From Streptacidiphilus carbonis (GTDB lineage Bacteria > Actinomycetota > Actinomycetes > Streptomycetales > Streptomycetaceae), in contig NZ_BBPM01000010.1 in assembly GCF_000787775.1 (NCBI RefSeq), forward strand, positions 107,945-171,944: DNA of 64,000 nucleotides, read 5' to 3'. How positions within the stretch are numbered: the first letter of the stretch is position 1; every line of letters begins with the position of its first letter. Positions 27,541 through 36,287 of this stretch are shown here, piece by piece. The notes under the pieces were generated by a model. The model made no database searches. It was not told the DNA's origin and worked only from the letters and a program-made list of their open reading frames with translations. Position numbers and translations under genes: made by a program.

Positions 27541-28224
27541 ATGACCTTTCTCGCCCTCGTCCGCCACGGCGAGACGGCGTGGAACCGCTCGGGCAGGTTC
27601 ACCGGCTGGGCGGACCGACCACTGACTGCCAAGGGGCAGGAAGACGCCCGGTCCGCGGGGCGGGCACTCAAGGCGGTCACCCCGTCCTGGGACGTGGTGT
27701 ACACGTCGAAGCTGCAGCGGGCCGCCGACACCGCGGCCTTCGCGCTGGAGGAGATCAGCGGCCCCGCACCCATCCTCATAGCCGACTGGCGACTGAACGA
27801 GCGCCACGTCGGCGCCCTGGAGGGCGCGCTCCACTCGGACATCGCCTCCATCCATGGCCGGCCGGCGGTGGAGCACTGGCGCTGGGGATGGAACCACCGG
27901 CCGCCAGCAGTCGCCGCGAGCGACCCGCGGTAGAACGCGCACCGCCAACTCTGCCCCGAGGCAGGGGCGGCGCTGCCCACCGGGGAATCACTCGAAGACG
28001 TGGTTGCCCGCGTACGCCCCTGGCTCGATGACGCCCGCGGACACCTCGTCACATCGCGCAACGTCGCCGTGTTCACCCACGGCACCACTCTGAGGGCACT
28101 GCGCATGACCTTGGAGGGGCACAGCCCCGAGGAGACGTACGACCTGCGCGCAGTCAACGGCGGCGTCGTGGTCTTCCGATACGACCGCTCCACCGCGCAA
28201 TTCGTCAGCCTTCAGGCGATCTGA
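27541..28224 (+). pseudogene. Histidine phosphatase (phosphoglycerate-mutase-like) with in-frame amber stop
   Basis: The N-terminal catalytic motif LVRHGETAWNRSGRFTGWAD and the acid/base region LNERHVGALEG are intact. At 27931-27933 the frame meets TAG exactly where this family has Trp (DPR-W). Directly after it the same frame continues NAHRQLCPEAGAALPTGESL, then VARVRPWLDD and the second catalytic histidine motif FTHGTTLRAL, to the true stop at 28224. One G-to-A change would therefore explain the break. Unbroken length would be 227 residues, normal for the family. The 130-residue product made without readthrough lacks the second histidine and should be inactive. Confidence 0.8.
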
Positions 28225-28427
28225 CCGACTGCCGCACTTCGGATCAGTGGACAGTTCGAAGGAGTCCTGCAGTGTCCGGTGCAGCACAATGTAGATGACT
28301 GCGCGTCATATCAGGATCTATGACTGGAGTACTGGACAACGATGACATCCCATTGCCCGCGAGGACCAGTACCGCCTCCGTGTTCCCGACCGGATTCCCG
28401 AGGCCGGAGCGTAAAGGGGATGCCGGG

Positions 28428-29018
28428 ATGAGCGAGTCCGGCCGTCGGCTCGGCGGACGGCTGCCGCTGGCCGACCCGTCGACGCTCACCCCCGCCCAGC
28501 GCGAACTCTACGACCAGCTGATCGGCTCGTGGGTGGCGTTCACCGACAAGCTCGGCATCCGGTCGACCACCGAGGACGGCCGGCTGATCGGCCCGTTCAA
28601 CGCGCTCTTGCTGCACCCCGAGGTGACGGCGAAGCTGCTGGAGTTCCAAGTCGCCGAGTCGACGCACACCAGCCTCTCGCCGAGCGTGCGCGAAGCGGTG
28701 ATCATCGTGCTCGGCGCCGTGTACGACGCGGACTACGAGCTGTACGCGCACAGGTCCGTGGCGCGGACCACCGGGCTGGCCGATGACCATGTCGTCGCCC
28801 TGTCGGGCGGAGGCATCCCGGAAGGCCTGGGTGAGCACGAGAAGCTCGCTGCACGGATCACCCATGCCATGGCGACGCGTCACCACATCGACGACGAGCT
28901 GTATCGGGAGGCCGAGTCGGCTTTCGGAGCGAAAGGCCTGTTCGACATCGCCGCCGTGCTCGGCCTCTACCACACGGTGTGCACCATGCTCACCCTGTTC
29001 GAGGTGCCGGCGCCGTAG
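28428..29018 (+). CDS. Carboxymuconolactone decarboxylase family protein
   Basis: A 196-residue all-helical protein of the CMD fold. It has RLPLADPSTLTPAQRELYDQL, GPFNALLLHPEVTAKLLEF, SPSVREAVIIVLGAVYDADYELYAHRSVAR and DELYREAESAFGAKGLFDIAAVLGLYH. The AhpD CxxC pair is absent; the corresponding site reads YELYAHR, so it is not a peroxiredoxin reductase and is closer to the decarboxylase branch. AAAGGGGA precedes the ATG at 28428; an upstream ATG at 28320 would add 36 residues of atypical composition. Substrate unknown. Confidence 0.85.
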   Translation: MSESGRRLGGRLPLADPSTLTPAQRELYDQLIGSWVAFTDKLGIRSTTEDGRLIGPFNALLLHPEVTAKLLEFQVAESTHTSLSPSVREAVIIVLGAVYDADYELYAHRSVARTTGLADDHVVALSGGGIPEGLGEHEKLAARITHAMATRHHIDDELYREAESAFGAKGLFDIAAVLGLYHTVCTMLTLFEVPAP

Positions 29019-29131
29019 TGCCCAGGGCCTCCGGCGTGCGGGCCACGCACGCCGGACGCCCCCTGTGGACCGAGCATCGGGGACCGGCGCATGAACATCA
29101 CGAACTTCGACTGGAGCACCAGGATCCGCAG

Positions 29132-30175
29132 ATGCATGAGCTTCGCTACCCCGCCAAGCCGGTTCCCGGAGACCGCGTGGCGGTCCTCTCTCCCTCGGCT
29201 GGACTGCCCGCCCTGTTCCCCCAGCCCTTTGAGCTGGGGTTGAGCAGACTCGTCGAAGAGTTCGGGCTCAGACCCGTCGAATACCCCACGACACGCAGAA
29301 TGGACTCGACGTCGGCCGAGCGGGCAGCCGACATCCATGCCGCGTTCGCCGATCCCGAGATCAAAGCCGTCATCTCAAGCATCGGCGGCGACGACCAGAT
29401 CACCGTCCTCCAGCACCTTGACCGCGCTCTCCTGCGTCGCAACCCCAAGCCGTTCTTCGGCTACAGCGACAACACCAATCTGCTGGTCTTCCTCTGGAAC
29501 CAGGGCATCGTGGGCTACCACGGCGGCTCGGTCATGGTCCAATTCGGGCGCCCCGGAGCACTCCATCCCATGACCGCGGACTCCCTCCGGGCCGCGCTGT
29601 TCAGCAGCGGTACCTACGACCTCACGCCCCCGACGGCATTCGGGGACGTCGAGGGCGACTGGGCCGACCCTGAGACCTTCGCGGCTGAACCCGAGTCAGA
29701 GCCTGCACAGGGGTGGGTCTGGCACAACGCGGATCGCATCGTGGAGGGCACCAGTTGGGGCGGGAGCCTGGAGATCCTCTCCTGGCTCCTCATGGCCGAC
29801 CGAGAGATCCAGCCCGCCCAGGCATATGAGGGCTGCGTGCTCCTGCTGGAGACCTCCGAGGAACTGCCTCGCGGCACGCAGGTCTACCGAGTTCTGCGCA
29901 ACATGGGCGAACGTGGACTACTGCGGCGTTTCCCGGCCCTGCTGATGGGACGGGCCAAGAGCTGGTCCTTGGATCGCAGGAACAGTCCCCAGGAGCGGGT
30001 CGCGTACCGGGCGGAGCAGCGTGAGGCCGTCATGCGGGCTGTCAACGAGTACGCGCCCGGCACCCTGGCCGTGTTCGACGTCGATTTCGGCCACACCGAT
30101 CCGCAGGTGGTGATCCCGTTCGGCGGCCGAGTGCGGGTCGACGGACCGGGCCGACGCCTCACCGTGACCTACTGA
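29132..30175 (+). CDS. S66 LD-carboxypeptidase / MccF-like peptidase
   Basis: A 347-residue S66-family serine peptidase. The expected Ser-Glu-His triad is visible: Ser112 in FFGYSDNTNLL, Glu240 in CVLLLETSEE and His321 in FDVDFGHTDPQVVIPFGG. The length and the insert between Ser and Glu fit the MccF subgroup (cleavage of aminoacyl-nucleotide antibiotics such as microcin C) slightly better than the shorter peptidoglycan LdcA group. No signal peptide, so it is cytoplasmic. The ATG at 29132 is chosen from the start of similarity (MHELRYPAKPVPGDRVAVLSPS). It may confer self-protection or act in murein recycling. Confidence 0.88.
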   Translation: MHELRYPAKPVPGDRVAVLSPSAGLPALFPQPFELGLSRLVEEFGLRPVEYPTTRRMDSTSAERAADIHAAFADPEIKAVISSIGGDDQITVLQHLDRALLRRNPKPFFGYSDNTNLLVFLWNQGIVGYHGGSVMVQFGRPGALHPMTADSLRAALFSSGTYDLTPPTAFGDVEGDWADPETFAAEPESEPAQGWVWHNADRIVEGTSWGGSLEILSWLLMADREIQPAQAYEGCVLLLETSEELPRGTQVYRVLRNMGERGLLRRFPALLMGRAKSWSLDRRNSPQERVAYRAEQREAVMRAVNEYAPGTLAVFDVDFGHTDPQVVIPFGGRVRVDGPGRRLTVTY

Positions 30176-30248
30176 CCCACTGCACAGATGCGACGGGTCG
30201 GACCTCAAGGCGCTTCATCCCGACTGTCCGGTGCTGCCTCGATCGGGT

Positions 30249-31658
30249 CTACGCAGCGCCGACGGCGGTTCTGCCCACACCTTTCGTAGCCTCATTGGCA
30301 GATGCTCCACTCGCCCGGCCCGCGAGGATCGCGACTGCGAGTGCCGGGATGAGGAGGATGCCCAGCGCCACCCGGAAGCCGCCCAGGGTGCCCGCCTGCA
30401 CCGCGAACGCGGCGGAGGCCAGGGCCAGCACGACGGTCTGGCCGAGGTTCTGCGCGGTCTGCATCGCGCTGCCCGCGGCGCCTTGCCGGTCCGCCGGGCT
30501 GTGACACAGCGAAAGCACCGTCAACGAGGGCGCCAGCACGCCCATCCCCAAGGCGGCGACGACCATGGCGATCCCCGCCGTCCATGCCGGCACGGCTCGC
30601 ACCGTTGCCACCTCACCCATGGCGACCGCCCCGACGAGCACGAGCGCCCCGAGCGCCACCAGCCGCTCGCGGCGCACCCGCTCCGGCAGCCGCCCCTGTA
30701 CCCAGGAAGCGCCCGCCCAGGCCACGGCCGCGCCCGTGAAGGAGAGCCCGACCACCACGCCCGGCGTCCGGCGCGCAGTGTCCAGTAGCAGCGGGACGAA
30801 GGCCTCCAGCGTGAAGTACGTCCCCGACGCCAGACCGCGCAGCAGCACGCTCGCGGGCAGCCCTCGCACGGCCCGCACGGTCCCACCCGGCAGCAGTCGC
30901 GAGGCGAAGCCGAGAAGCAGCGCGCCGCCGACGAGCGTCCACGGCAGGTGCGTGGCATCCCACCCGGTGACTCCGTACTGCACGGCCGCAGCGCCGAGGC
31001 TCACGACGAGAGCCGAGGGCAGCGCAGGTCGGGTCCGCGGAGTCGGCGGGGACTGTACTGTCCGCTCTCTGCGCCGCAGGATCGCGACTACGACCACCGC
31101 GGGCACCGCACTGAGCACGGCCAGCCCGAGGAAGACCACCCGCCACGACCACCACCCGCTCACCAACCCGGCCAGCGGCGGCCCAACCAACGACGGCACG
31201 ATCCAGCAACTGCTCATCAGCGCGAGTGCACGCGGCTGCAACCGCGCGGGAAACAGCTGTCCGACGGCGGCGTTGACGGCCACCGCGATCACGCCTCCGG
31301 CGACGCCGTCCAGGAACCGTCCGGCCGCGAGCTGCCAGATCGATCCACTTGTCCCGGAGACGACCAGGGTCAGCACCCCGAGCACCACCCCGAACCCGAG
31401 CGGCTGCCACGCACCCTTGCGGTCCGCCCAGTCCCCACCGAGCACCCCGCCGAGCAGACTCGCGGCAACGAAGCATCCCGCGACCAGCGGGTACAGCCCG
31501 ACCCCGTGCAAATCCCGCGCAGCCAACGGCAGCATCGGCACGACCGCGAGCGCGGCGAACCCGGTCAGGAACATCACACCGCCGAGCGCGGCGGAAGCGG
31601 CGGCATAGGGAGACGTGAAGAGTGTTTCCCGTCCGGGCGTTGAGCTCTCGTCGATCAC
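30249..31658 (-). CDS. MFS transporter (drug/metabolite exporter type)
   Basis: A 469-residue protein with about 12-14 hydrophobic helices. The loop 2-3 motif reads GGDWADRKGAW, a variant of the MFS signature. An antiporter-like segment (SSCWIVPSLVGPPLAGLVSGWWSWRVVF) is present in helix 5. Substrate unknown; proton-driven export of a small molecule is likely. It converges with the LD-carboxypeptidase gene and appears monocistronic. Confidence 0.88.
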   Translation of the reverse strand: MIDESSTPGRETLFTSPYAAASAALGGVMFLTGFAALAVVPMLPLAARDLHGVGLYPLVAGCFVAASLLGGVLGGDWADRKGAWQPLGFGVVLGVLTLVVSGTSGSIWQLAAGRFLDGVAGGVIAVAVNAAVGQLFPARLQPRALALMSSCWIVPSLVGPPLAGLVSGWWSWRVVFLGLAVLSAVPAVVVVAILRRRERTVQSPPTPRTRPALPSALVVSLGAAAVQYGVTGWDATHLPWTLVGGALLLGFASRLLPGGTVRAVRGLPASVLLRGLASGTYFTLEAFVPLLLDTARRTPGVVVGLSFTGAAVAWAGASWVQGRLPERVRRERLVALGALVLVGAVAMGEVATVRAVPAWTAGIAMVVAALGMGVLAPSLTVLSLCHSPADRQGAAGSAMQTAQNLGQTVVLALASAAFAVQAGTLGGFRVALGILLIPALAVAILAGRASGASANEATKGVGRTAVGAA

Positions 31659-31848
31659 GAGCCGTCAGCCTATAAAGGTCTAGACCATGACCGCCACAGA
31701 TTTATCGGGCTCGCGCAGCCGCCGCGGGGCCCGCGCTCATCGGCGGCAGTCCAGCGGACAGGATGGAACGACAGTGGCCGCTCGGGCAGCAGCGCGGCGA
31801 AATGGTCAGGGCACGACAGGTCCTGGTGCGGTCGGCGGCCCGCCTGGT

Positions 31849-32835
31849 TCAGCCCTGGAGGGTGGCGAGCCAGTCGGTCAGCAAGCGGTTGACCTCGTCG
31901 GGGCGCTCCTGCTGGATCCAGTGGCCGCAGCCGTCCAAGAGGCGTGAGACGGACAGGCCGGGAAGGGTGGCGGGGTAGGCGTCGATGGCGTCGGACATCC
32001 AGGTGGTGGAGGCGTCCAGGGAGCCGCCGACGAACAGGGACGGCTGCTTGATCGAGGCCCCGCGGTACGCGGCCAGGTCCTCCCAGTCACGGTCCATGTT
32101 GCGGTACCGGTTCAGAGCGCCGGTCAGGCCGGTGCGCTCGAACTCCCCGGCGTAGACCTCGAGGTCGTCCTCGCTCAGCCAGGCCGGGAGCCGGCCCGCC
32201 GGGAAGCGGTCGCGCAGTTGGCCGCCGAGGGCGACGAAGTGCGGGTCGAGCTCGCCATGGGCGGGCATGGTGTCGGCGGACAGCGCGCCATAGAAGCCGG
32301 CGATCCAGCCCCGGACGTCGGGCTCGATCTCCGCCTCGGCGCGGCCTGGCTCCTGGAAGTAGGAGACGTAGAACTCCTGCTCGGGACCGCCGATCTGGCC
32401 GAGGACGTCGGTCGGGCGCGGACCGCCGGGCGGCGCATAGGGGACGCTCAGCAGCCCGACGGCACGGAAGACCTCGGGGCGGAGCAGGGCCGAGGCGGAG
32501 GCGATGCCCGAGCCCCAGTCGTGGCCGACCACCACCGCGCTCTCCTCCCCGAGGGCACGCACGACGGCGACGTTGTCCTCCACCAGGTCGAGCATCCGGT
32601 AGGCGTCGGCGGCCTCCGGCTTGGAGGAACGGCCGTAGCCGCGCACGTCGATCGCCACCGCCCGGTAGCCGGCCGCGGCGAGGGCCGGGAGCTGGCGGCG
32701 CCAGGAGTACCAGGACTCGGGGAAGCCGTGGACGAGCAGGACCAGCGGGCCGGTGCCCTGCTCGACCAGGTGCAGGCGCCCGGCCGGGGCCTCGACGGTG
32801 CGGTGGCGGGGTTCGGCGGTGTGCACGGGCTGCAT
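31849..32835 (-). CDS. Soluble epoxide hydrolase-type alpha/beta hydrolase
   Basis: A 328-residue hydrolase. It has oxyanion HGFPE (36-40), RGYGRSSKP, the nucleophile Asp106 in VGHDWGS, and His305 in GCGHWIQQERP. Lid tyrosines occur in EFYVSYFQ and NRYRNMDRDW, as needed to activate an epoxide. It should hydrolyse epoxides to diols in the cytoplasm. It is divergent from the XRE-cupin regulator gene at 32973, which probably controls it. Confidence 0.9.
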   Translation of the reverse strand: MQPVHTAEPRHRTVEAPAGRLHLVEQGTGPLVLLVHGFPESWYSWRRQLPALAAAGYRAVAIDVRGYGRSSKPEAADAYRMLDLVEDNVAVVRALGEESAVVVGHDWGSGIASASALLRPEVFRAVGLLSVPYAPPGGPRPTDVLGQIGGPEQEFYVSYFQEPGRAEAEIEPDVRGWIAGFYGALSADTMPAHGELDPHFVALGGQLRDRFPAGRLPAWLSEDDLEVYAGEFERTGLTGALNRYRNMDRDWEDLAAYRGASIKQPSLFVGGSLDASTTWMSDAIDAYPATLPGLSVSRLLDGCGHWIQQERPDEVNRLLTDWLATLQG

Positions 32836-32972
32836 GGGCTTCTCCTTGATGGGCGGGCGTGGTTACCCGTCGATCATGCGGCGCGGCACCCGTCCGACGC
32901 GATCAGCGTTGCCATTCTGGCAAACTCGCAGGACAGGGTGGCGGAGCGGCGCGGCCGGGAGGAGCGGAAACG

Positions 32973-33620
32973 GTGGCACTCAACGATGTGGAGGCCACGC
33001 TGGCGGCGATAGGGCCCCGGCTGCGGGCCGCGCGCGAGCAGCGCGGCACAACGCTCGCGGACGTCGGCCGTGCGACCGGCATCTCGCCGAGCACGCTGTC
33101 GCGCATCGAGACCCGCCGACGCAACCCCACCCTGGAGGTGGTGCTACAGCTGGCGAAGGCGTACGGCGTCTCCCTGGACCAGCTGACCGGCACCGCACCC
33201 GCGGCCGGGCAGCGCACGACGGCACCGCGGAACTTCGGCGACGACAAGACGATGCTGCCGCTGACCCGCTACGTCGGTGGCCTGCACGCCCACAAACACG
33301 TCCTGCCCGCTGTCAGCGCTCCGCCTGAGCGTCCGCGGCAGGCCTCCCATGAGGGCTACGAGTGGCTGTGCGTCCTGTACGGGCGGCTGTGGCTCGCACT
33401 CGGCGACCAGGACCTCGTTCTGACCGCCGGAGACGTCGCCGAGTTCGACACCCGCACCCCCCACGGGCTGACGACCGCCGGCCCCGGCGGCCCCGCCGAG
33501 TACCTGATCATGTTCGGACCCCAGGGCGAACGCCCACGACTACGCAGCACCCCTGCAACCGCCCGCCGCGGGAGCCACCAGCCGCATCGGGCCGACAGCA
33601 GCCGCCAAGCGGAGCCGTAG
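32973..33620 (+). CDS. XRE-family regulator with C-terminal cupin domain
   Basis: A 215-residue regulator. The N-terminal HTH is RLRAAREQRGTTLADVGRATGISPSTLSRIETRRRNPTLEV, and the C-terminal cupin (about 100-190) carries HEGYEWLCVLYGRLWLALGDQDLVLTAGDVAEFDTRTPHGL. GTG 32973 has GGGAGGAG upstream. The cupin presumably binds a small ligand. Divergent from the epoxide hydrolase across 137 bp, which suggests local control. Confidence 0.9.
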   Translation: MALNDVEATLAAIGPRLRAAREQRGTTLADVGRATGISPSTLSRIETRRRNPTLEVVLQLAKAYGVSLDQLTGTAPAAGQRTTAPRNFGDDKTMLPLTRYVGGLHAHKHVLPAVSAPPERPRQASHEGYEWLCVLYGRLWLALGDQDLVLTAGDVAEFDTRTPHGLTTAGPGGPAEYLIMFGPQGERPRLRSTPATARRGSHQPHRADSSRQAEP

Positions 33621-33922
33621 ACCACCACCCGGAGGCAGCCGTTCCCCGCCGTGAGGCTGCTGCCGCTCAGCGCGTGCGTCGACGTGCGCAGGGCAGTTCC
33701 CGGGGTCAGCCTGGATACATGAGCGAGCTTCCCGCGTCCACGTGGGCGCTCCCGATTGTTGTGGTGACGGGTACTGACCCCGCCCGCAGCGGCTGGGGCC
33801 GGCTGACGCCCGTCGCGGTCGGCACGTCCACCCCCTTCACCACCAGCGGCCTCATCACCGCTACGGCCGCCTCCCAGTAAGCCACCCCGCTGAGCCAAGC
33901 AGACCAGACAAGGAGGACCGTC
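33621..33922. other. Intergenic region, one doubtful micro-ORF
   Basis: A 53-codon frame from ATG 33719 to TAA 33880 (MSELPASTWALPIVVVTGTD at its start) has no ribosome site and no recognised family, so it is not called. The right end holds the AGGAGG and probably the promoter for the DUF1918 gene. Confidence 0.3.
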
Positions 33923-34147
33923 ATGAAAGCAACCGTGGGCGACCGGCTGCGGTTCCACGGCCGCCACGTGGGCACCGCCGACCGGCTAGGCCGCGTCACC
34001 GAAGTCCGCGGCAAAGACGGACAGCCGCCCTACCTCGTCGAATTCGACGACGGACACAAGAGCGAGGTCTACCCCGGCACCGACTGCCAGATCGAACCCG
34101 CCGCCACCGCGCAACACCCTCGCGTGACCGACCCAGGACAACCCTGA
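33923..34147 (+). CDS. DUF1918 family protein
   Basis: A 74-residue protein that matches DUF1918 throughout: MKATVGDRLRFHGRHVGTAD, then GRVTEVRGKDGQPPYLVEF, DDGHKSEVYPG. The fold is a small SH3-like barrel; the function is unknown although the family is widespread in actinobacteria and often stress-linked. AAGGAGG lies 7 bases before the ATG. A degenerate second DUF1918 gene is at 57002. Confidence 0.92.
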   Translation: MKATVGDRLRFHGRHVGTADRLGRVTEVRGKDGQPPYLVEFDDGHKSEVYPGTDCQIEPAATAQHPRVTDPGQP

Positions 34148-34349
34148 CCCCCAGGTATGTCGATGGGAGGCGGTGGCCGGATCGTCACTCCCTGAACCGG
34201 AATCAGCGTGTCACGCGCCCCCTCCGCGCCGAAAACTGGCGCGGGGCGGGGCGTTTCCCCGATGAAGGCGGCCGGCCGGGCCGGTCGGGCTACGAACGCG
34301 CCGAACGCGGTGGAAGTGTCTGGGGCCGCGGCTGCCGGCCGTGGTGCGC

Positions 34350-34560
34350 CTACTTCCCTGTGCCCACAAGGTCGATCGCCCCTCGGGCTCCCTGGTGGCC
34401 CTTGTCCGCCCAGGTCCGGACGCCGACCCGGGTGAGGGCGTCGATGATGCCGTGGAGCTTCTGGCACAAGGGGCGACCTTGGTCGTGAACCCGTCCACCA
34501 GGAGCTTCACCACTTCGTACAACCTCTCGCCACCGGGGCTTTGGCGCTTCTTCGGGCGCA
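34350..34560 (-). pseudogene. IS5-family transposase remnant
   Basis: A minus-strand frame ending at 34350 reads LCQKLHGIIDALTRVGVRTWADKGHQG, matching the DDE-domain region KLHGILDAL...ADKGYQG of IS5-group transposases. The rest is scrambled among frames and both ends are missing. It lies between the DUF1918 gene and the ArsR operon. Confidence 0.5.
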
Positions 34561-34607
34561 TTCCATCGGTTCCGGCGGACCTGTTCTGAGTCAGCTCGGC
34601 ATTGACG

Positions 34608-34625
34608 TATGCCGATATGGGCATA
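34608..34625. promoter_or_regulatory. Candidate ArsR operator
   Basis: The inverted repeat TATGCC-N6-GGCATA is located 10 bp upstream of the ArsR start codon at 34636. Size and position fit an autoregulatory ArsR-family site. Confidence 0.55.
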
Positions 34626-34635
34626 TGATGTTGCC

Positions 34636-34977
34636 ATGGCACGAGCAGCGACAACGTCGGACGCGTTCAACGCGATCGCCGAGCCGCAGCGCCGGGACAT
34701 CCTGGCGCTGCTGCGGGCGGGTGAGCGGCCGGTGACCGATCTGGCCCAGGAGCTGGGCATGAGCCAGCCGCAGGCCTCCAAGCATCTGCGGGTGCTCCGG
34801 GAGGTGGGGCTGGTGCAGGTCCGCGGGGCGGGCAGGCAGCGCCTCTACGGTCTGGACGCCCGCAGGCTGCGACCGGTCCACGAGTGGGTCGGCGGATTCG
34901 AGCGGTTCTGGAACGAGAGCTTCGACCGGCTGGACAGCTACGTGCAGGACCTCAAGCAGGCACAGCAGGAGGAATGA
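34636..34977 (+). CDS. ArsR-family regulator
   Basis: A 113-residue winged-helix protein: FNAIAEPQRRDILALLRAGERPVTDLAQELGMSQPQASKHLRVLREVGLVQVRGAGRQRLYGLD. It lacks the metal-binding CVC motif, so it belongs to the non-metal group usually paired with AHSA1 proteins. First gene of a three-gene operon (ArsR, AHSA1, DHFR-like) with gaps of 3 bp and -1 bp. An upstream ATG at 34609 overlaps the operator and is rejected. Confidence 0.92.
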   Translation: MARAATTSDAFNAIAEPQRRDILALLRAGERPVTDLAQELGMSQPQASKHLRVLREVGLVQVRGAGRQRLYGLDARRLRPVHEWVGGFERFWNESFDRLDSYVQDLKQAQQEE

Positions 34978-34980
34978 CTG

Positions 34981-35505
34981 ATGCAAGGGGTAGGGCAGGA
35001 AACACAGGCGGAGCCGGAGACGGCCGACCGGGAGATCGTGATCTCCCGGGTCATCGACGCCCCGCGGGAGCTGGTGTTCGAAGCGTTCACCGAGGTCCGG
35101 CACCTGTCGCGGTGGTGGGGTCCGGACGGGTTCAGCACCACCACGCGGTCCTTGGAATTCCGTGAGGGCGGGACCTGGGACTTCGTGATGCACGCCCCGG
35201 ACGGGACCGTCTACCAGGAGTGGATCACCTGGACCGAGATCGTCCCGCCGGAGCGGATCGCGCTGCTGCACGGCGAGTCCCGCGACGACCCGGACGCCTT
35301 CGAGTCGACGCTGGCCTTCGAGCCGCACGGCACCGCGACCCGAATCGTGATGCGCACGGTCTTCCCCACCCGGCAACTGCGCGACCAGGCCGCGGACCAG
35401 TACCACGCGATCGAACTCGGCGAGCAGACGCTGGGCAACCTGGCGGCCTACGTCGCCGGGATCGCCCAGGAGAACGGGATCGCCCGGAAGACGGAGGACA
35501 GCTGA
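34981..35505 (+). CDS. AHSA1/SRPBCC-domain protein
   Basis: A 174-residue START-like protein. It has IVISRVIDAPRELVFEAFTEVRHLSRWWGPDGFSTTT, FREGGTWDFVMHAPDG, and ITWTEIVPPERIALLHGE, which are AHSA1/CalC landmarks. Such proteins bind hydrophobic ligands in a deep cavity. It begins 3 bp after the ArsR stop, and its own stop overlaps the next ATG. The ArsR-AHSA1 pair is a common module whose ligand is unknown. Confidence 0.9.
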   Translation: MQGVGQETQAEPETADREIVISRVIDAPRELVFEAFTEVRHLSRWWGPDGFSTTTRSLEFREGGTWDFVMHAPDGTVYQEWITWTEIVPPERIALLHGESRDDPDAFESTLAFEPHGTATRIVMRTVFPTRQLRDQAADQYHAIELGEQTLGNLAAYVAGIAQENGIARKTEDS

Positions 35506-36170
35506 TGGCCGGGAAGGTGTTCTTCAGCATGTCGATGTCGCTGGACGGCTTCAGCGCACCCGAGTCGATGGAGGGCATCCTCGCCACGACCGAGCAGCGG
35601 GAGCAGGACCCGAGGCTGGATCGCTGGACGGCGCAGTGGATGGAACTGCAGGCGTGGATCTTCCGGCAGCGGTTCTTCCGGGAGAACCTTCACTTGGGCG
35701 AAGGCGGCGAGGAGGGGCGCGCCAACGACATCGTCCGGGAGACGTTCGAGCGCACCGGCGCAAGCGTCATGGGCAAGCGCATGTTCGAACTGGGCGAACA
35801 GTCCTGGCCGGAGGAGCCGCCGTTCCACACGCCAGTCTTCGTCGTGACGCACGAGAAGCGCTCCTCCTGGGAACGGCGGGGCGGGACCACCTTCCACTTC
35901 GTCAACGACGGCATCCACAGCGCACTGGGCCTGGCCCGCGACGCCGCCGGCGACCGGGACGTCCGCATCGCCGGCGGCAGCCAGACCACCCTGGAGTACC
36001 TGAACGCCGGCCTGGTCGACGAGTTCTCGATCGCGCTCTCCCCCGTGCTGCTCGGCGCGGGCACCCGCCTGTTCGAGGGCGTGGACGCCTCCAGAGTCGT
36101 GCTCGAGCCAGTCCGTTCGGAGCCGTCGTCACGGGTGACACACCTGACCTACGCCGTGCATCCGCGGTAG
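35505..36170 (+). CDS. Dihydrofolate reductase family protein (RibD C-terminal-like)
   Basis: A 221-residue protein of the DHFR/RibD reductase fold. It has FFSMSMSLDGFSAPE, GASVMGKRMFELGEQSW, PVFVVTHEKRSSW and the nucleotide loop VRIAGGSQTTLEYLNAGLVDEFSIALSPVLLGAGTRLFEG. It should bind NADPH; the real substrate of these YyaP/YwjB-like proteins is not known. The ATG overlaps the AHSA1 stop (TGATG), indicating translational coupling within the ArsR operon. Confidence 0.9.
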   Translation: MAGKVFFSMSMSLDGFSAPESMEGILATTEQREQDPRLDRWTAQWMELQAWIFRQRFFRENLHLGEGGEEGRANDIVRETFERTGASVMGKRMFELGEQSWPEEPPFHTPVFVVTHEKRSSWERRGGTTFHFVNDGIHSALGLARDAAGDRDVRIAGGSQTTLEYLNAGLVDEFSIALSPVLLGAGTRLFEGVDASRVVLEPVRSEPSSRVTHLTYAVHPR

Positions 36171-36287
36171 CCCGCCACCACCCGCCCCCGAGCGATCCGG
36201 CCCCGAGGGCGCCGCCACGCTTGCGCCTGGCGGACTGCCGCCGCAGCCTGGGATGCGTGCGATCACCGCCCGGCCTAGCCTGAGGGA

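Noticed and set aside
28428..29018. CMD-family protein as an AhpD alkylhydroperoxidase
   Set aside because: The required CxxC pair is missing at the expected position.
33719..33880. 53-codon micro-ORF before the DUF1918 gene
   Set aside because: No ribosome site, no recognised family, and low coding quality.
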